Origin: Kitasatospora atroaurantiaca
GTDB taxonomy: Bacteria; Actinomycetota; Actinomycetes; Streptomycetales; Streptomycetaceae
Length of the DNA stretch: 64,000 bases
Direction: 5' to 3'
Assembly (NCBI RefSeq): GCF_007828955.1
Contig: NZ_VIVR01000001.1
Span: 248,001-312,000, forward strand
In this document: one piece after another, positions 35,180 through 42,858 of the stretch
How the letters are laid out: every line of letters starts with the position of its first letter
Position numbering within the stretch: the stretch's first letter is position 1
Translations under genes and position numbers: made by a program
Notes under the pieces: model-generated
Told to the model about the DNA's origin: nothing
Seen by the model: only the letters and a program-made list of their open reading frames with translations
Databases searched by the model: none

Positions 35180-36553
35180 CTACTCCTCGGTCGAGATGAA
35201 GACGTTCTTGGTTTCGGTGAAGGCGTTGAGGGCGTCGGGGCCGAGTTCGCGGCCCAGGCCGGACTGCTTGAAGCCGCCGAACGGGGTCGAGTACCGCACC
35301 GAGGAATGGGAGTTGACGGACAGGTTGCCCGCCTCCACCCCCCGCGCGACGCGCAGCGCCCGGCCCAGGTCGCGGGTCCAGATCGAGCCCGAGAGGCCGT
35401 ACTCTGTGCGGTTGGCGATCCGCAGGGCGTCCTCCTCGTCGCGGAACGGGACAACGGCGACGACCGGCCCGAAGATCTCCTCGGTGAAGGCCGGCGAGCT
35501 CTGGTCGACGGGCGCCAGCACGGTCGGCGGGAACCAGAAGCCCCTGCCCTCGGGCACCAGTCCCTGCACGGCGACCTGCTCGGGTACGTAGGATGCGACC
35601 CGCTCCCGCTGCGCAGCCGAGATCAGCGGACCCATCTCGGTCTTCTCGTCCCGGGGGTCGCCCACCCGCACACCCAGGACGGCGGGCTCCAGCAGGGCCA
35701 TGAACTCGTCGAACACGCTCTCCTGCACCAGGATCCGGGAGCGCGCGCAGCAGTCCTGCCCCGCGTTGTCGAAGACCGCGTACGGCGCGGTGGCCGCGGC
35801 CTTCATCAGGTCGGCGTCGGCGAAGACGATGTTGGCGCTCTTGCCGCCCAGTTCCAGGGTGACCGGCTTGACCTGCGCGGCGCACCCGGCCGCGACGGCC
35901 TTGCCGACCCGGGTGGAGCCGGTGAACACCACCTTCCGCACGTCGGGGTGGGTCACGAAGCGTTCGCCGACCACCGGTCCGCGCCCGGGCAGCACCTGGA
36001 ACACGCCCTCGGGGATGCCGGCCTGAAGGGCCAGCTCGGCGAGCCGCAGGGCGGTCAGCGGCGTCAGCTCGGCGGGCTTGAGGACGACGGTGTTACCGGC
36101 CGCCAGGGCCGGGGCGAATCCCCAGGCGGCGATCGGCATCGGGAAGTTCCACGGGACGATGATGCCCACGACGCCGAGCGGTTCCTGGAAGGTGACGTCG
36201 ATCCCGCCGGCGACCGGGATCTGCCGGCCGAAGAGCCGCTCGGGCGCCGCCGCGTAGTACTCGATGACGTCGCGGGCGTTGCCCGCCTCCCAGCGGGCGT
36301 TGCCCACCGTGTGGCCCGCGTTGGCGACTTCGAGCTGGGCCAGGTTCTCGCGGTCGGCGTCCACCGCCGCCGCGAAGGCCCGCAGCAGCCTGGCCCGGTC
36401 GGCGGGGGCGACCCGCCGCCAGCTGTCGAACGCGGCCCTGGCCCGGGCGATGGCGGCGTCCGTCTCGGCCGGGCCGGCCATCGCCACCGTCTCGATCACC
36501 TCCTCCGTGGCCGGGTTGACCACCTCGAAGAGGTCGGGCTCCGTACTGGTCAT
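35180..36553 (-). CDS. Aldehyde dehydrogenase (gamma-glutamyl aminoaldehyde type)
   Basis: A 457-residue NAD(P)-dependent aldehyde dehydrogenase. Cofactor region GIIVPWNFPMPIAAW, the GSTRVGKAV loop, the general base Glu in LELGGKSAN and catalytic Cys in GQDCCARSR are all present. By position it should oxidise a gamma-glutamylated aldehyde, as PuuC does in the Puu polyamine route, giving an acid for the neighbouring hydrolase. The start overlaps the stop of that gene by 4 bp (ATGA at 36550-36553). Confidence 0.9.
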   Translation of the reverse strand: MTSTEPDLFEVVNPATEEVIETVAMAGPAETDAAIARARAAFDSWRRVAPADRARLLRAFAAAVDADRENLAQLEVANAGHTVGNARWEAGNARDVIEYYAAAPERLFGRQIPVAGGIDVTFQEPLGVVGIIVPWNFPMPIAAWGFAPALAAGNTVVLKPAELTPLTALRLAELALQAGIPEGVFQVLPGRGPVVGERFVTHPDVRKVVFTGSTRVGKAVAAGCAAQVKPVTLELGGKSANIVFADADLMKAAATAPYAVFDNAGQDCCARSRILVQESVFDEFMALLEPAVLGVRVGDPRDEKTEMGPLISAAQRERVASYVPEQVAVQGLVPEGRGFWFPPTVLAPVDQSSPAFTEEIFGPVVAVVPFRDEEDALRIANRTEYGLSGSIWTRDLGRALRVARGVEAGNLSVNSHSSVRYSTPFGGFKQSGLGRELGPDALNAFTETKNVFISTEE

Positions 36554-37242
36554 TTGGCTGTCTCCCTGACGAAGGCTTCGAAGAGGCGGGTGTCCGCCGG
36601 GTCGGCTTCGGGGTGCCACTGCACGGCGAGCGCGAAGCGGCGGTCGGGCAGTTCGACGGCCTCGACCGTCTCGTCCGCGCTCCAGGCCGTCGCGCGGAGC
36701 CCGGTGCCGAGCCGGCCGACCGCCTGGTGGTGGTAGCACGGCACCTTCGCCGTGCGCCCGAGGATCTCGCCCGTCCGGCTGCCGGGGCTGATCACCACGG
36801 CCTGGCGGTTGTAGGTGGCGGGGGCGATCTGGTGTCCGGCCTCCTCGGGAAGGTGCTGCACCAGGTCCCCGCCGAGGGCGACGTTGAGCAGCTGCATACC
36901 CCGGCAGATGCCGAGTACCGGCAGGTCGCGCTCGAGCGCGCCGTGCAGCAGCCCGAACTCCCAGGCGTCGCGCACCGGGTGAGGCTCGCCGGTGCGGGGG
37001 TGCGCGGCGGCGCCGTAGCGCACGGGGTCGATGTCGGGGCCCCCGGCGAGCACCAGCCCGTCGAGCCGGCCCAGCAGTCGCCCGCTGCCGCCGGTCTGCG
37101 GCGGCAGCAGGACGGGCGTCCCGCCGGCCCGGTCGACCGCGTCCACGTACAGCTGCGGGAGGAGTGCCGCCGGCTGCTGCCAGACGCCCCAGGCGGCCTC
37201 GTCGAGGTAGCTGGTGATCCCGACCAGCGGGCGTTCCGTCAC
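36550..37242 (-). CDS. Class I glutamine amidotransferase-like gamma-glutamyl hydrolase (PuuD type)
   Basis: A 230-residue PuuD-like hydrolase that should release glutamate from gamma-glutamyl-aminobutyrate or a related amide. The nucleophile elbow is LGICRGMQLLNVALGG and the catalytic His is in VQWHPEADP. VGITSYLDEA at the N-terminus and YHHQAVGRLG also fit the family. The ATG at 37242 overlaps the preceding ligase stop. In this operon it undoes the gamma-glutamylation set by the ligase after oxidation. Confidence 0.9.
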   Translation of the reverse strand: MTERPLVGITSYLDEAAWGVWQQPAALLPQLYVDAVDRAGGTPVLLPPQTGGSGRLLGRLDGLVLAGGPDIDPVRYGAAAHPRTGEPHPVRDAWEFGLLHGALERDLPVLGICRGMQLLNVALGGDLVQHLPEEAGHQIAPATYNRQAVVISPGSRTGEILGRTAKVPCYHHQAVGRLGTGLRATAWSADETVEAVELPDRRFALAVQWHPEADPADTRLFEAFVRETAK

Positions 37243-38597
37243 AGTCGCTCGAATCCGCGGCGCCGCTCCCAGTCGGTCACCGCTGCGTCGAAGGCGGCCA
37301 GTTCGACCCGGCCGGCGTGGGTGTAGTGGCGGACCACGTCCTTGCCGAAGGCCAGCGCCGCCGCCTCGCTGTGCTCGAAGGCGTCGACCGCGTCCCGCAG
37401 CGTGGCGGGGACGCGAGGGGCGTCGGAGGCGTACGCGTTGCCGGTGAACTCGGGCTCCAGCTCGAGTTGCTGCTCGACCCCGTACAGTCCGGCCGCGATC
37501 AGTGCGGCGACGGCGAGATACGGGTTGACGTCACCGCCGGGTACCCGGTTCTCGAAGCGCAGCGACTGGCCGTGCCCGACGACCCGCAGGGCGCAGGTGC
37601 GGTTGTCGCGGCCCCAGGCGATCGCGGTGGGCGCGAAGCTGCCCGGGACGTACCGCTTGTAGGAGTTGACGGTGGGCGCGAGCAGCAGCGCGAAGTCGGC
37701 GAGGCAGGCGAGCTGTCCGGCCAGGAAGTGCTCCATCACCTTGGAGAAGCCGTGCGCGCCGTCGCCCGCCATGACGGGTGCGCCGTCGGCGTCGCGCAGA
37801 CTCAGGTGGATGTGGCAGGAGTTGCCCTCGCGCTCGTTGTACTTGGCCATGAAGGTGAGGCTGCAGCCCTCCTGGGCGGCGATCTCCTTGGCGCCGGTCT
37901 TGTACACCGAGTGGTCGTCGCAGGTGGCAAGCGCCTCACCGTACTTGAAGGCGATCTCGTGCTGGCCGAGGTTGCACTCGCCCTTGGCCGACTCGACGGT
38001 GAGCCCGGCACCGGCCATCTCGTTGCGCAGGCGGCGCAGCAGCGGTTCGATGCGCGAGGTACCGAGGATGGAGTAGTCGACGTTGTACTGGTTGACCGGG
38101 GTCAGCTTGGCGTAGTCCTTGTCCCAGGCCTGCTCGTAGGTGTCCCGGAAGACGATGAACTCCAGCTCGGTGCCGGCGTACGCGCGCCAGCCGTACGCCG
38201 CGAGGCGCTCGAGCTGGCGGCGCAGCACCTGCCGGGGCGAGACGGCGACGGGGGTGCCGTCGTGGTGGTGGACGTCGCACTGGACCATCACGGTGGCCGG
38301 GTGCCAGGGGATCGTCCGCAGGGTGGCGAAGTCGGGCGTGAGGACGAAGTCGCCGTAGCCGCTCTCCCAGGAGGAGATCTCGTACCCGTCCACGGTGTTC
38401 ATGTCGATGTCGACGGCCAGCAGGTAGCCGCAGCCCTCGGCGGCGTTCGCGACGACGTCGGAGAGGAAGAACTCGGCGGCGATCCGCTTGCCCTGCAGGC
38501 GGCCCTGCATGTCGGTCATGGCGAGCACGACGGTGTCGACGGCGCCTTCGGCGACGAGTTCTCGTAGTCGGTCCAGGGTGAGGCGGGGGCTGCTCAT
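37239..38597 (-). CDS. Glutamine-synthetase-like gamma-glutamylamine ligase
   Basis: A 452-residue glutamine-synthetase-fold ligase that should join glutamate to an amine with ATP. The metal and ATP parts are readable: GTELEFIVFRDTYE, CNLGQHEIAFKYGEAL, HIHLSL, and the FENRVPGGDVNPYLAVAAL block. It lacks the tight flap used for ammonium and begins DTVVLAMTDMQGRLQGKR, as do PuuA and the Streptomyces GlnA3 (polyamines) and GlnA4 (ethanolamine) enzymes. The substrate is therefore a polyamine or amino alcohol. The start overlaps the permease stop by 4 bp. Confidence 0.9.
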   Translation of the reverse strand: MSSPRLTLDRLRELVAEGAVDTVVLAMTDMQGRLQGKRIAAEFFLSDVVANAAEGCGYLLAVDIDMNTVDGYEISSWESGYGDFVLTPDFATLRTIPWHPATVMVQCDVHHHDGTPVAVSPRQVLRRQLERLAAYGWRAYAGTELEFIVFRDTYEQAWDKDYAKLTPVNQYNVDYSILGTSRIEPLLRRLRNEMAGAGLTVESAKGECNLGQHEIAFKYGEALATCDDHSVYKTGAKEIAAQEGCSLTFMAKYNEREGNSCHIHLSLRDADGAPVMAGDGAHGFSKVMEHFLAGQLACLADFALLLAPTVNSYKRYVPGSFAPTAIAWGRDNRTCALRVVGHGQSLRFENRVPGGDVNPYLAVAALIAAGLYGVEQQLELEPEFTGNAYASDAPRVPATLRDAVDAFEHSEAAALAFGKDVVRHYTHAGRVELAAFDAAVTDWERRRGFERL

Positions 38598-40174
38598 GAC
38601 TTCTCCAGTTCTCGTTCGAGGGCGGCGAGTTCCTCCGGCGAGCCCTGGACCTTGGGGCCGGTGAACCAGTGCCGGGCCGAGGCCAGCCACCACACTCCGG
38701 CGAAGCCGAGGACGGCCGCGACGGCGACGGGGGTGTAGTTGAAGTTGGCGGCGGTGATCGGGTTGAGGGTCGGCAGCATGAACAGCACGGTGATCACCAC
38801 GGTCCAGCCGACCGCCACCGTACCGATCGGCTTGCTCCAGCGTCCCAGATGCCAGGGTCCTCGCTGGAAGGCGTCACCCTGACGGAGTCTCAGGAACACC
38901 GGGATGACGTAGGCGATGTAGAGGCCGATCACGGAGACGGAGGTGACGGCCGCGTACGCGGTGGCGTTCCAGAGGTCCTGGGCGCCGAGCAGGAAGGCAC
39001 CGCCGGTGGCGAGCCAGACGGCGGCGGTGGGTGTCTGGGTACGCGGGTTGATGCGGTGCCAGATCCGCGAGCCCGGAAGTGCGCCGTCGCGGGAGAAGGC
39101 GTAGATCATCCGGGAGTTGGCGGTCACCGAGGCCATGCCGCAGAAGAACTGGGCGCCGATGACGATCAGCAGGAGCAGCTTCGCCCCGCTCGCGCCGATG
39201 GCGTCGAGGAAGATCTGGGCGGGCGGCACCCCGGTGGAGCTGGCGAGCGCGCCGTCGTAGTCCTGGATGGCGAAGGTGATGCCGAGCAGGAGCACCCAGC
39301 CGGCGACCAGCGAGACCAGGACGGAGTTGACGATGCCGCGCGGGCCGGAGCGGGCGGCGTCGTGGGTCTCCTCGGTCATGTGGGCGGAGGCGTCGTAGCC
39401 GGTGAGGGTGTACTGGGCGAGCAGCAGGCCGAGCATCGCGACGTAGAACGAGCTGTGGAAGCCGGTGTTGTTGACGAACTTGGTGAACACGAAGGAGGCG
39501 GAGGCGTGGTGGGCCGGCAGCAGGACGAGCGCGCCGACGATGACCAGCACGCCGGCCAGGTGCCACCACACGCTGACGTTGTTGAGGATCGCCACCAGCC
39601 GTACGCCCCGGGTGTTGAGCAGCCCGTGGGCGAGCAGGATCACCGCGAAGATCTCGACGGTGTGGGCCGGGGTGGCCGCGAAGCCCCACTGCAGTTCCAG
39701 GAAGGCGTTGGCGAAGAACGCGGCACCGAAGTCGACTCCGGCGGTGACGGCGACCTGGCCCATGAAGTTGAAGTACCCGGTGAACCAGGCCCATGCGGCG
39801 CCGCGCGAGGGGGCTAGCTTGGCCGCCCAGTAGTACAGGCCGCCGGCGGTCGGGTAGCTGGAGCAGATCTCGGCCATCGCGAGGGCGACGCAGAGGGTCA
39901 TCAGGCCGACCAGCGGCCAGCCCCAGGTGATCATCGCGGGGCCGCCGGTGTTCATGCCGAAGCCGTAGAGGGTAAGGCAGCCGGAGAGGATGGAGACGAT
40001 CGAGAAGGAGACGGCGAAGTTGGAGAAGCCCGACATCGAGCGGGCGAGCTCCTGGGTGTAGCCGAGTTCGTGCAGCCGCTGTTCGTCGGACGAAACGGCT
40101 GGTGCATCTGCCGGCAACATGGTCGCGGCAGCGTGGTCGACGGGTGAGTTCACGGGTGAGTTCTCGGAGGACAT
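38594..40174 (-). CDS. APC-family amine/amino-acid permease
   Basis: A 526-residue permease with 12 predicted transmembrane helices and a short soluble N-terminus. The sequence HELGYTQELARSMSGFSNFA and the following FSIVSILSGCLTLYGFGMN are characteristic of the amino acid/choline/GABA-polyamine subfamily. As first gene in the operon it probably imports the amine used by the ligase downstream. ATG at 40174 with AGGGG 6 nt upstream. Its promoter shares a 164-bp divergent region with the FadR gene, where palindromes sit at 40216-40259. Confidence 0.88.
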   Translation of the reverse strand: MSSENSPVNSPVDHAAATMLPADAPAVSSDEQRLHELGYTQELARSMSGFSNFAVSFSIVSILSGCLTLYGFGMNTGGPAMITWGWPLVGLMTLCVALAMAEICSSYPTAGGLYYWAAKLAPSRGAAWAWFTGYFNFMGQVAVTAGVDFGAAFFANAFLELQWGFAATPAHTVEIFAVILLAHGLLNTRGVRLVAILNNVSVWWHLAGVLVIVGALVLLPAHHASASFVFTKFVNNTGFHSSFYVAMLGLLLAQYTLTGYDASAHMTEETHDAARSGPRGIVNSVLVSLVAGWVLLLGITFAIQDYDGALASSTGVPPAQIFLDAIGASGAKLLLLIVIGAQFFCGMASVTANSRMIYAFSRDGALPGSRIWHRINPRTQTPTAAVWLATGGAFLLGAQDLWNATAYAAVTSVSVIGLYIAYVIPVFLRLRQGDAFQRGPWHLGRWSKPIGTVAVGWTVVITVLFMLPTLNPITAANFNYTPVAVAAVLGFAGVWWLASARHWFTGPKVQGSPEELAALERELEKS

Positions 40175-40215
40175 GCGCACCCCTGGGGGTTCGGTGGGGG
40201 ATCCGAAACGTGCGC

Positions 40216-40259
40216 CCACAGCACTGTGGTCGATCAATGGACCGGAAACAGACCATTGA
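40216..40259. promoter_or_regulatory. Two palindromes between divergent permease and regulator genes
   Basis: CCACAG-CA-CTGTGG (40216-40229) and TCAATGG-N12-CCATTGA (40234-40240 with 40253-40259). They lie between the permease ATG and the start of the FadR gene and are good candidates for its operators. Confidence 0.5.
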
Positions 40260-40338
40260 CGTAGTGCGCATGCTTCACCCCGGACGGCCTTCACGTCAAG
40301 AGGGTCTGTCCGGGCCGCTACCTCGGTACGATTCCCGA

Positions 40339-41085
40339 GTGGACGAGGCAGACGGGCGCGACACGCGGATGGACTGGCAGGGCGGCGCGATCTTCCGCCC
40401 CGTCCGGACGGGCAACGCGTTCGAGGAGACGGTCGAGCGGATCCTGGAGGCGATCAAGCTCGGTGTCTTCGGCTACGGCGACCGGCTGCCCGCCGAGCGC
40501 GACCTCGCCGCCCGGCTCAACATCAGCCGGGAGACCCTGCGCGAGGCGATCCGCTCGCTGCAGCAGGCCGGGTGCGTCGAGTCCCGCCGAGGCCGCTACG
40601 GCGGCACCTTCGTCACGTACCGGCTCCCCCCGCCCGACCTCGGCGAGCTGCGCCGCGCCGTCCAGGACATGGGCACCGAGCTGGAGGACGCGCTGACGTA
40701 CCGGCTGGTGCTGGAGACCGGCGCCTCCGAGCAGGCCGCGCGCCGGCAGCTGACCGACGAGCAGCGCGGCTACCTGCAGGAACGTCTCACCGAGCTGGAG
40801 GACGCCTCGCCGGAGGCGTACCGGCAGCTGGACTCGCGCTTCCACCTGGCGATCGCCGAACTGACCGGGTCGCACTCGCTGGCCTCCGGCATCGCGGAGA
40901 GCCGGATGCGCCTCAACGACCTGCTGAACGCCATCCCCATGCTGGAGCGCAACATCGACCACGCCTCGGAGCAGCACCGGGCGATGGCGCAGGCGATCCT
41001 GACCGGTGACGTGGAGGGCGCGCGCCGGGCGACCGAGGAGCACCTGGAGGCGACGGCCGCCCTGCTTCGGGGCTTCCTCGGCTGA
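40339..41085 (+). CDS. FadR-family (GntR) transcriptional regulator
   Basis: A 248-residue repressor. The winged HTH (about 25-90) shows IKLGVFGYGDRLPAERDLAA followed by LNISRETLREAIRSLQQAGC, and the C-terminal domain is the all-helical FCD ligand-binding module (FHLAIAELTG, EQHRAMAQAILTGDVEGARR with metal-binding Asp and His). It should control the divergent amine-catabolism operon. A -10 sequence TACGAT (40327-40332) lies only 6 bp before the GTG at 40339, so the mRNA is probably leaderless. Confidence 0.87.
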   Translation: MDEADGRDTRMDWQGGAIFRPVRTGNAFEETVERILEAIKLGVFGYGDRLPAERDLAARLNISRETLREAIRSLQQAGCVESRRGRYGGTFVTYRLPPPDLGELRRAVQDMGTELEDALTYRLVLETGASEQAARRQLTDEQRGYLQERLTELEDASPEAYRQLDSRFHLAIAELTGSHSLASGIAESRMRLNDLLNAIPMLERNIDHASEQHRAMAQAILTGDVEGARRATEEHLEATAALLRGFLG

Positions 41086-41134
41086 GGTTTCCCGGCGCCC
41101 CCTCGAATGATCAGCTGGACTGCCTCGGGCGGTT

Positions 41135-42379
41135 TCAGCCCTGCGGGGTCGAGTCGGGGTGGGTGACGCTCTCGGCGATGGCCCGCCAGACCTCGGCGGC
41201 CAGTTCGGGCATGCCGTTCGCCTGGACCTCGGCCGCGAGGGCGGACAGGCGCTGGACGGCGCTCCCGTCGCCCGACCGGGCGGCCACCCGGGACTCCAGG
41301 ACCTTCAGCAGCACCTGGTCGCGGAAGGAGAGCAGTTCCATGGACTCTGCGGTCTGCCTGCAGAGCTCCCCGGCGTCCTCGATCCGGTCCTGATGGAAGG
41401 CCAGCTGGGCCTGGAGGAAGATGAATTCCGCGCGATGACGGCTGGTGCCGACCAGGTTGAGCGCAGGCGCCAGTGCCTCCAGCAGGAACTGCGCGTCCTC
41501 TGCCCGGGGCGGCAGCGCCTGGAGCGAGAGCGAGGCCCCGGCCAGCCGGAGTCGCATCCAGAGGGTCATGTCCTCGCGGCTGTCGAGCACACGCATGGCC
41601 TGGCCGAGCAGGGACTTGGCCTGGGTGAACTTGCCCTGGCGGGTGGCGACGGTGGCCGCCGTCCAGTACGCCTCGGCGGCGACCGGGCCCTGGATGCCGT
41701 CGAGCAACTCGCAGACCTCGTCGCTCAGTCGGGCTGCCTCGGCGATGTCGCCGAGCTCGGCCTCGGCCGAGATGAGCAGGAGCTTGCCGCGGATCAGGTC
41801 GGGCGTGGAGACCCGGATGCTGTGTCGGTTGCCGAGCTCCAGGGCCTCCCGCGCGGCCTGCCGGGTGTCAGCTGCGTTGCCGAGGTGTCGGCAACAGCGG
41901 GCCAGCCGGAGCCGGGCATGGATCTGCAGTGCGGGTCGGTTCAACTCGTTGGCCAGCGCGCTGAGTTCGAGCAGGATCTCGTGCTCCCGCTGATAGTCAG
42001 CGAGCGAGTTGTGCAGGCGGGCCAGCTCGGAGAGCGCGAGCCAGCGGGTGAGGGGCTCCGGGTCGGTGGCGGTGGCCAGGGCGGACGCCAGGGTGTCGCG
42101 TGCGTCCGCGTTGCCGTCGGAGTCGGAGAGGGTGAAGACGGTGGCGAGCACTTCCGCCAGGTCCAGCTCGGCCGGTTCGTCGAACGCCGTGACCGGCATG
42201 CCGAGACGGCTCGCGAGGTAGCTGACGGCGCGGTCGGTCGGGGGGCGTGCCCCGGACTCCAGCCGCGACAGATAGGCGGACGACATGCCGGGGCCGGTCA
42301 GGTCGGCCTGCGACTTGCCCCGCTGCAACCTCAGTTGGCGCAGACGCCGACCGAACTCAGGCTGATCCAACACTGCCAC
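41135..42379 (-). CDS. XRE-family regulator with TPR-like domain (RRNPP-like candidate)
   Basis: A 414-residue regulator. Residues 4-62 hold an XRE HTH (PEFGRRLRQLRLQRGKSQAD, then MSSAYLSRLESGARPPTDRA). The rest, about 350 residues, is all-helical in repeating pairs (LARCCRHLGNAADTRQAARE, YWTAATVATRQGKFTQAKSL, AQLAFHQDRIEDAGELCRQT), the pattern of TPR repeats. Length and layout match NprR-like members of the RRNPP family, which bind secreted peptides after re-import. A small secreted-peptide gene lies upstream on the same strand, and heptamer arrays precede both genes and the phosphonate operons. The GTG at 42379 (alternative 42373) is inferred; the longer frame upstream overlaps operators and is not used. 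Confidence 0.82.
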   Translation of the reverse strand: MAVLDQPEFGRRLRQLRLQRGKSQADLTGPGMSSAYLSRLESGARPPTDRAVSYLASRLGMPVTAFDEPAELDLAEVLATVFTLSDSDGNADARDTLASALATATDPEPLTRWLALSELARLHNSLADYQREHEILLELSALANELNRPALQIHARLRLARCCRHLGNAADTRQAAREALELGNRHSIRVSTPDLIRGKLLLISAEAELGDIAEAARLSDEVCELLDGIQGPVAAEAYWTAATVATRQGKFTQAKSLLGQAMRVLDSREDMTLWMRLRLAGASLSLQALPPRAEDAQFLLEALAPALNLVGTSRHRAEFIFLQAQLAFHQDRIEDAGELCRQTAESMELLSFRDQVLLKVLESRVAARSGDGSAVQRLSALAAEVQANGMPELAAEVWRAIAESVTHPDSTPQG

Positions 42380-42494
42380 AACCGCCCTGTGGAGACGTCT
42401 CCTCGGCCCGGCTGGAACGAGGAACTCCCGGCGCCCGGCCCTGGGATCGGGCCGGGCGCCGGGAGCACGGGATGTGAAAGATCCGTGTGACGCC

Positions 42495-42525
42495 AGTCTA
42501 GCACGTGGTTGGCAATGGTTGACAA
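42495..42525 (-). promoter_or_regulatory. Possible promoter of the XRE-TPR gene
   Basis: On the minus strand TAGACT (42495-42500) lies 19 bp from TTGTCA (42520-42525), which is part of the operator array. The spacing is longer than ideal. Transcription would start near 42488, about 110 nt before the GTG. Confidence 0.4.
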
Positions 42526-42535
42526 CCTTTGGCAA
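42509..42535. promoter_or_regulatory. TTGNCAA operator array A (before the regulator gene)
   Basis: TTGGCAA at 42509, TTGACAA at 42519 and TTGGCAA at 42529: three heptamers exactly 10 bp apart, thus on one face of the helix. TTGNCAA equals its own complement apart from the centre. The array lies between the peptide gene stop and the regulator gene, suggesting autoregulation. Confidence 0.75.
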
Positions 42536-42565
42536 GAGCCCCGGTCGCAATGGGGCACTGTCGCC

Positions 42566-42718
42566 TTACGGCCAGTCGATGCTCCCCAGCATGGCGGCGG
42601 GGGCGTCGGCTGCGTACGGGGCGCCGGCTCCGGCGGCCGAGGCCGCAGGGGCGGCGAACAGTGCGGCGACGAGCGAGAGGGTGGCGGCGGCGATGACCGC
42701 GACCAGGGTCTTCTTCAT
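42566..42718 (-). CDS. Small secreted peptide (candidate pheromone precursor)
   Basis: A 50-residue product starting MKKTLVAVIAAATLSLVAAL, a signal peptide with a likely cleavage after PAASA (residue 28), leaving 22 residues that end PAAMLGSIDWP. The ATG at 42718 has GGACCC 5 nt upstream. No known family is recognised. Its place directly upstream of an XRE-TPR gene, a promoter with heptamer sites over its -35 box, and the same operator in front of the phosphonate operons suggest a signal peptide, but proof is lacking; it could also be a small exported structural or killing peptide. Confidence 0.65.
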   Translation of the reverse strand: MKKTLVAVIAAATLSLVAALFAAPAASAAGAGAPYAADAPAAMLGSIDWP

Positions 42719-42798
42719 GCGAGGGTCCTTTGTGGGGCAGGGTGGAAATCGCCTTCCACCCCTGCGGCAAGCTGCCCGGGGCGTTCGGCTCAGGAGAG

Positions 42799-42827
42799 AA
42801 CGTAGTCGCAGGTCAGCGCGTTGGCAA
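42799..42827 (-). promoter_or_regulatory. Promoter of the secreted-peptide gene
   Basis: TTGCCA (42822-42827) with 17 bp to TACGTT (42799-42804) on the minus strand. The -35 hexamer is inside the first heptamer of operator array B. Expected start near 42792, a leader of about 74 nt. Confidence 0.6.
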
Positions 42828-42858
42828 GTGTTGACAATGCTTGGCAATCAGTTGCCAG
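42821..42858. promoter_or_regulatory. TTGNCAA operator array B (before the peptide gene)
   Basis: TTGGCAA at 42821, TTGACAA at 42831, TTGGCAA at 42841, and a partial fourth, TTGCCAG, at 42852. The first three are exactly 10 bp apart; the fourth, at 11 bp, lies in the last codons of the MFS gene, upstream of the peptide promoter. Confidence 0.78.

Noticed and set aside
42373..42550. Upstream extension of the XRE-TPR gene to 42550.
   Set aside because: The extra codons cover the operator array and predicted promoter, and the added residues do not resemble an HTH protein start.
42566..42847. A 93-residue version of the small secreted peptide starting at 42847.
   Set aside because: The signal peptide begins at the internal ATG 42718, which has a ribosome binding site, and the upstream codons contain the promoter and operator array B.
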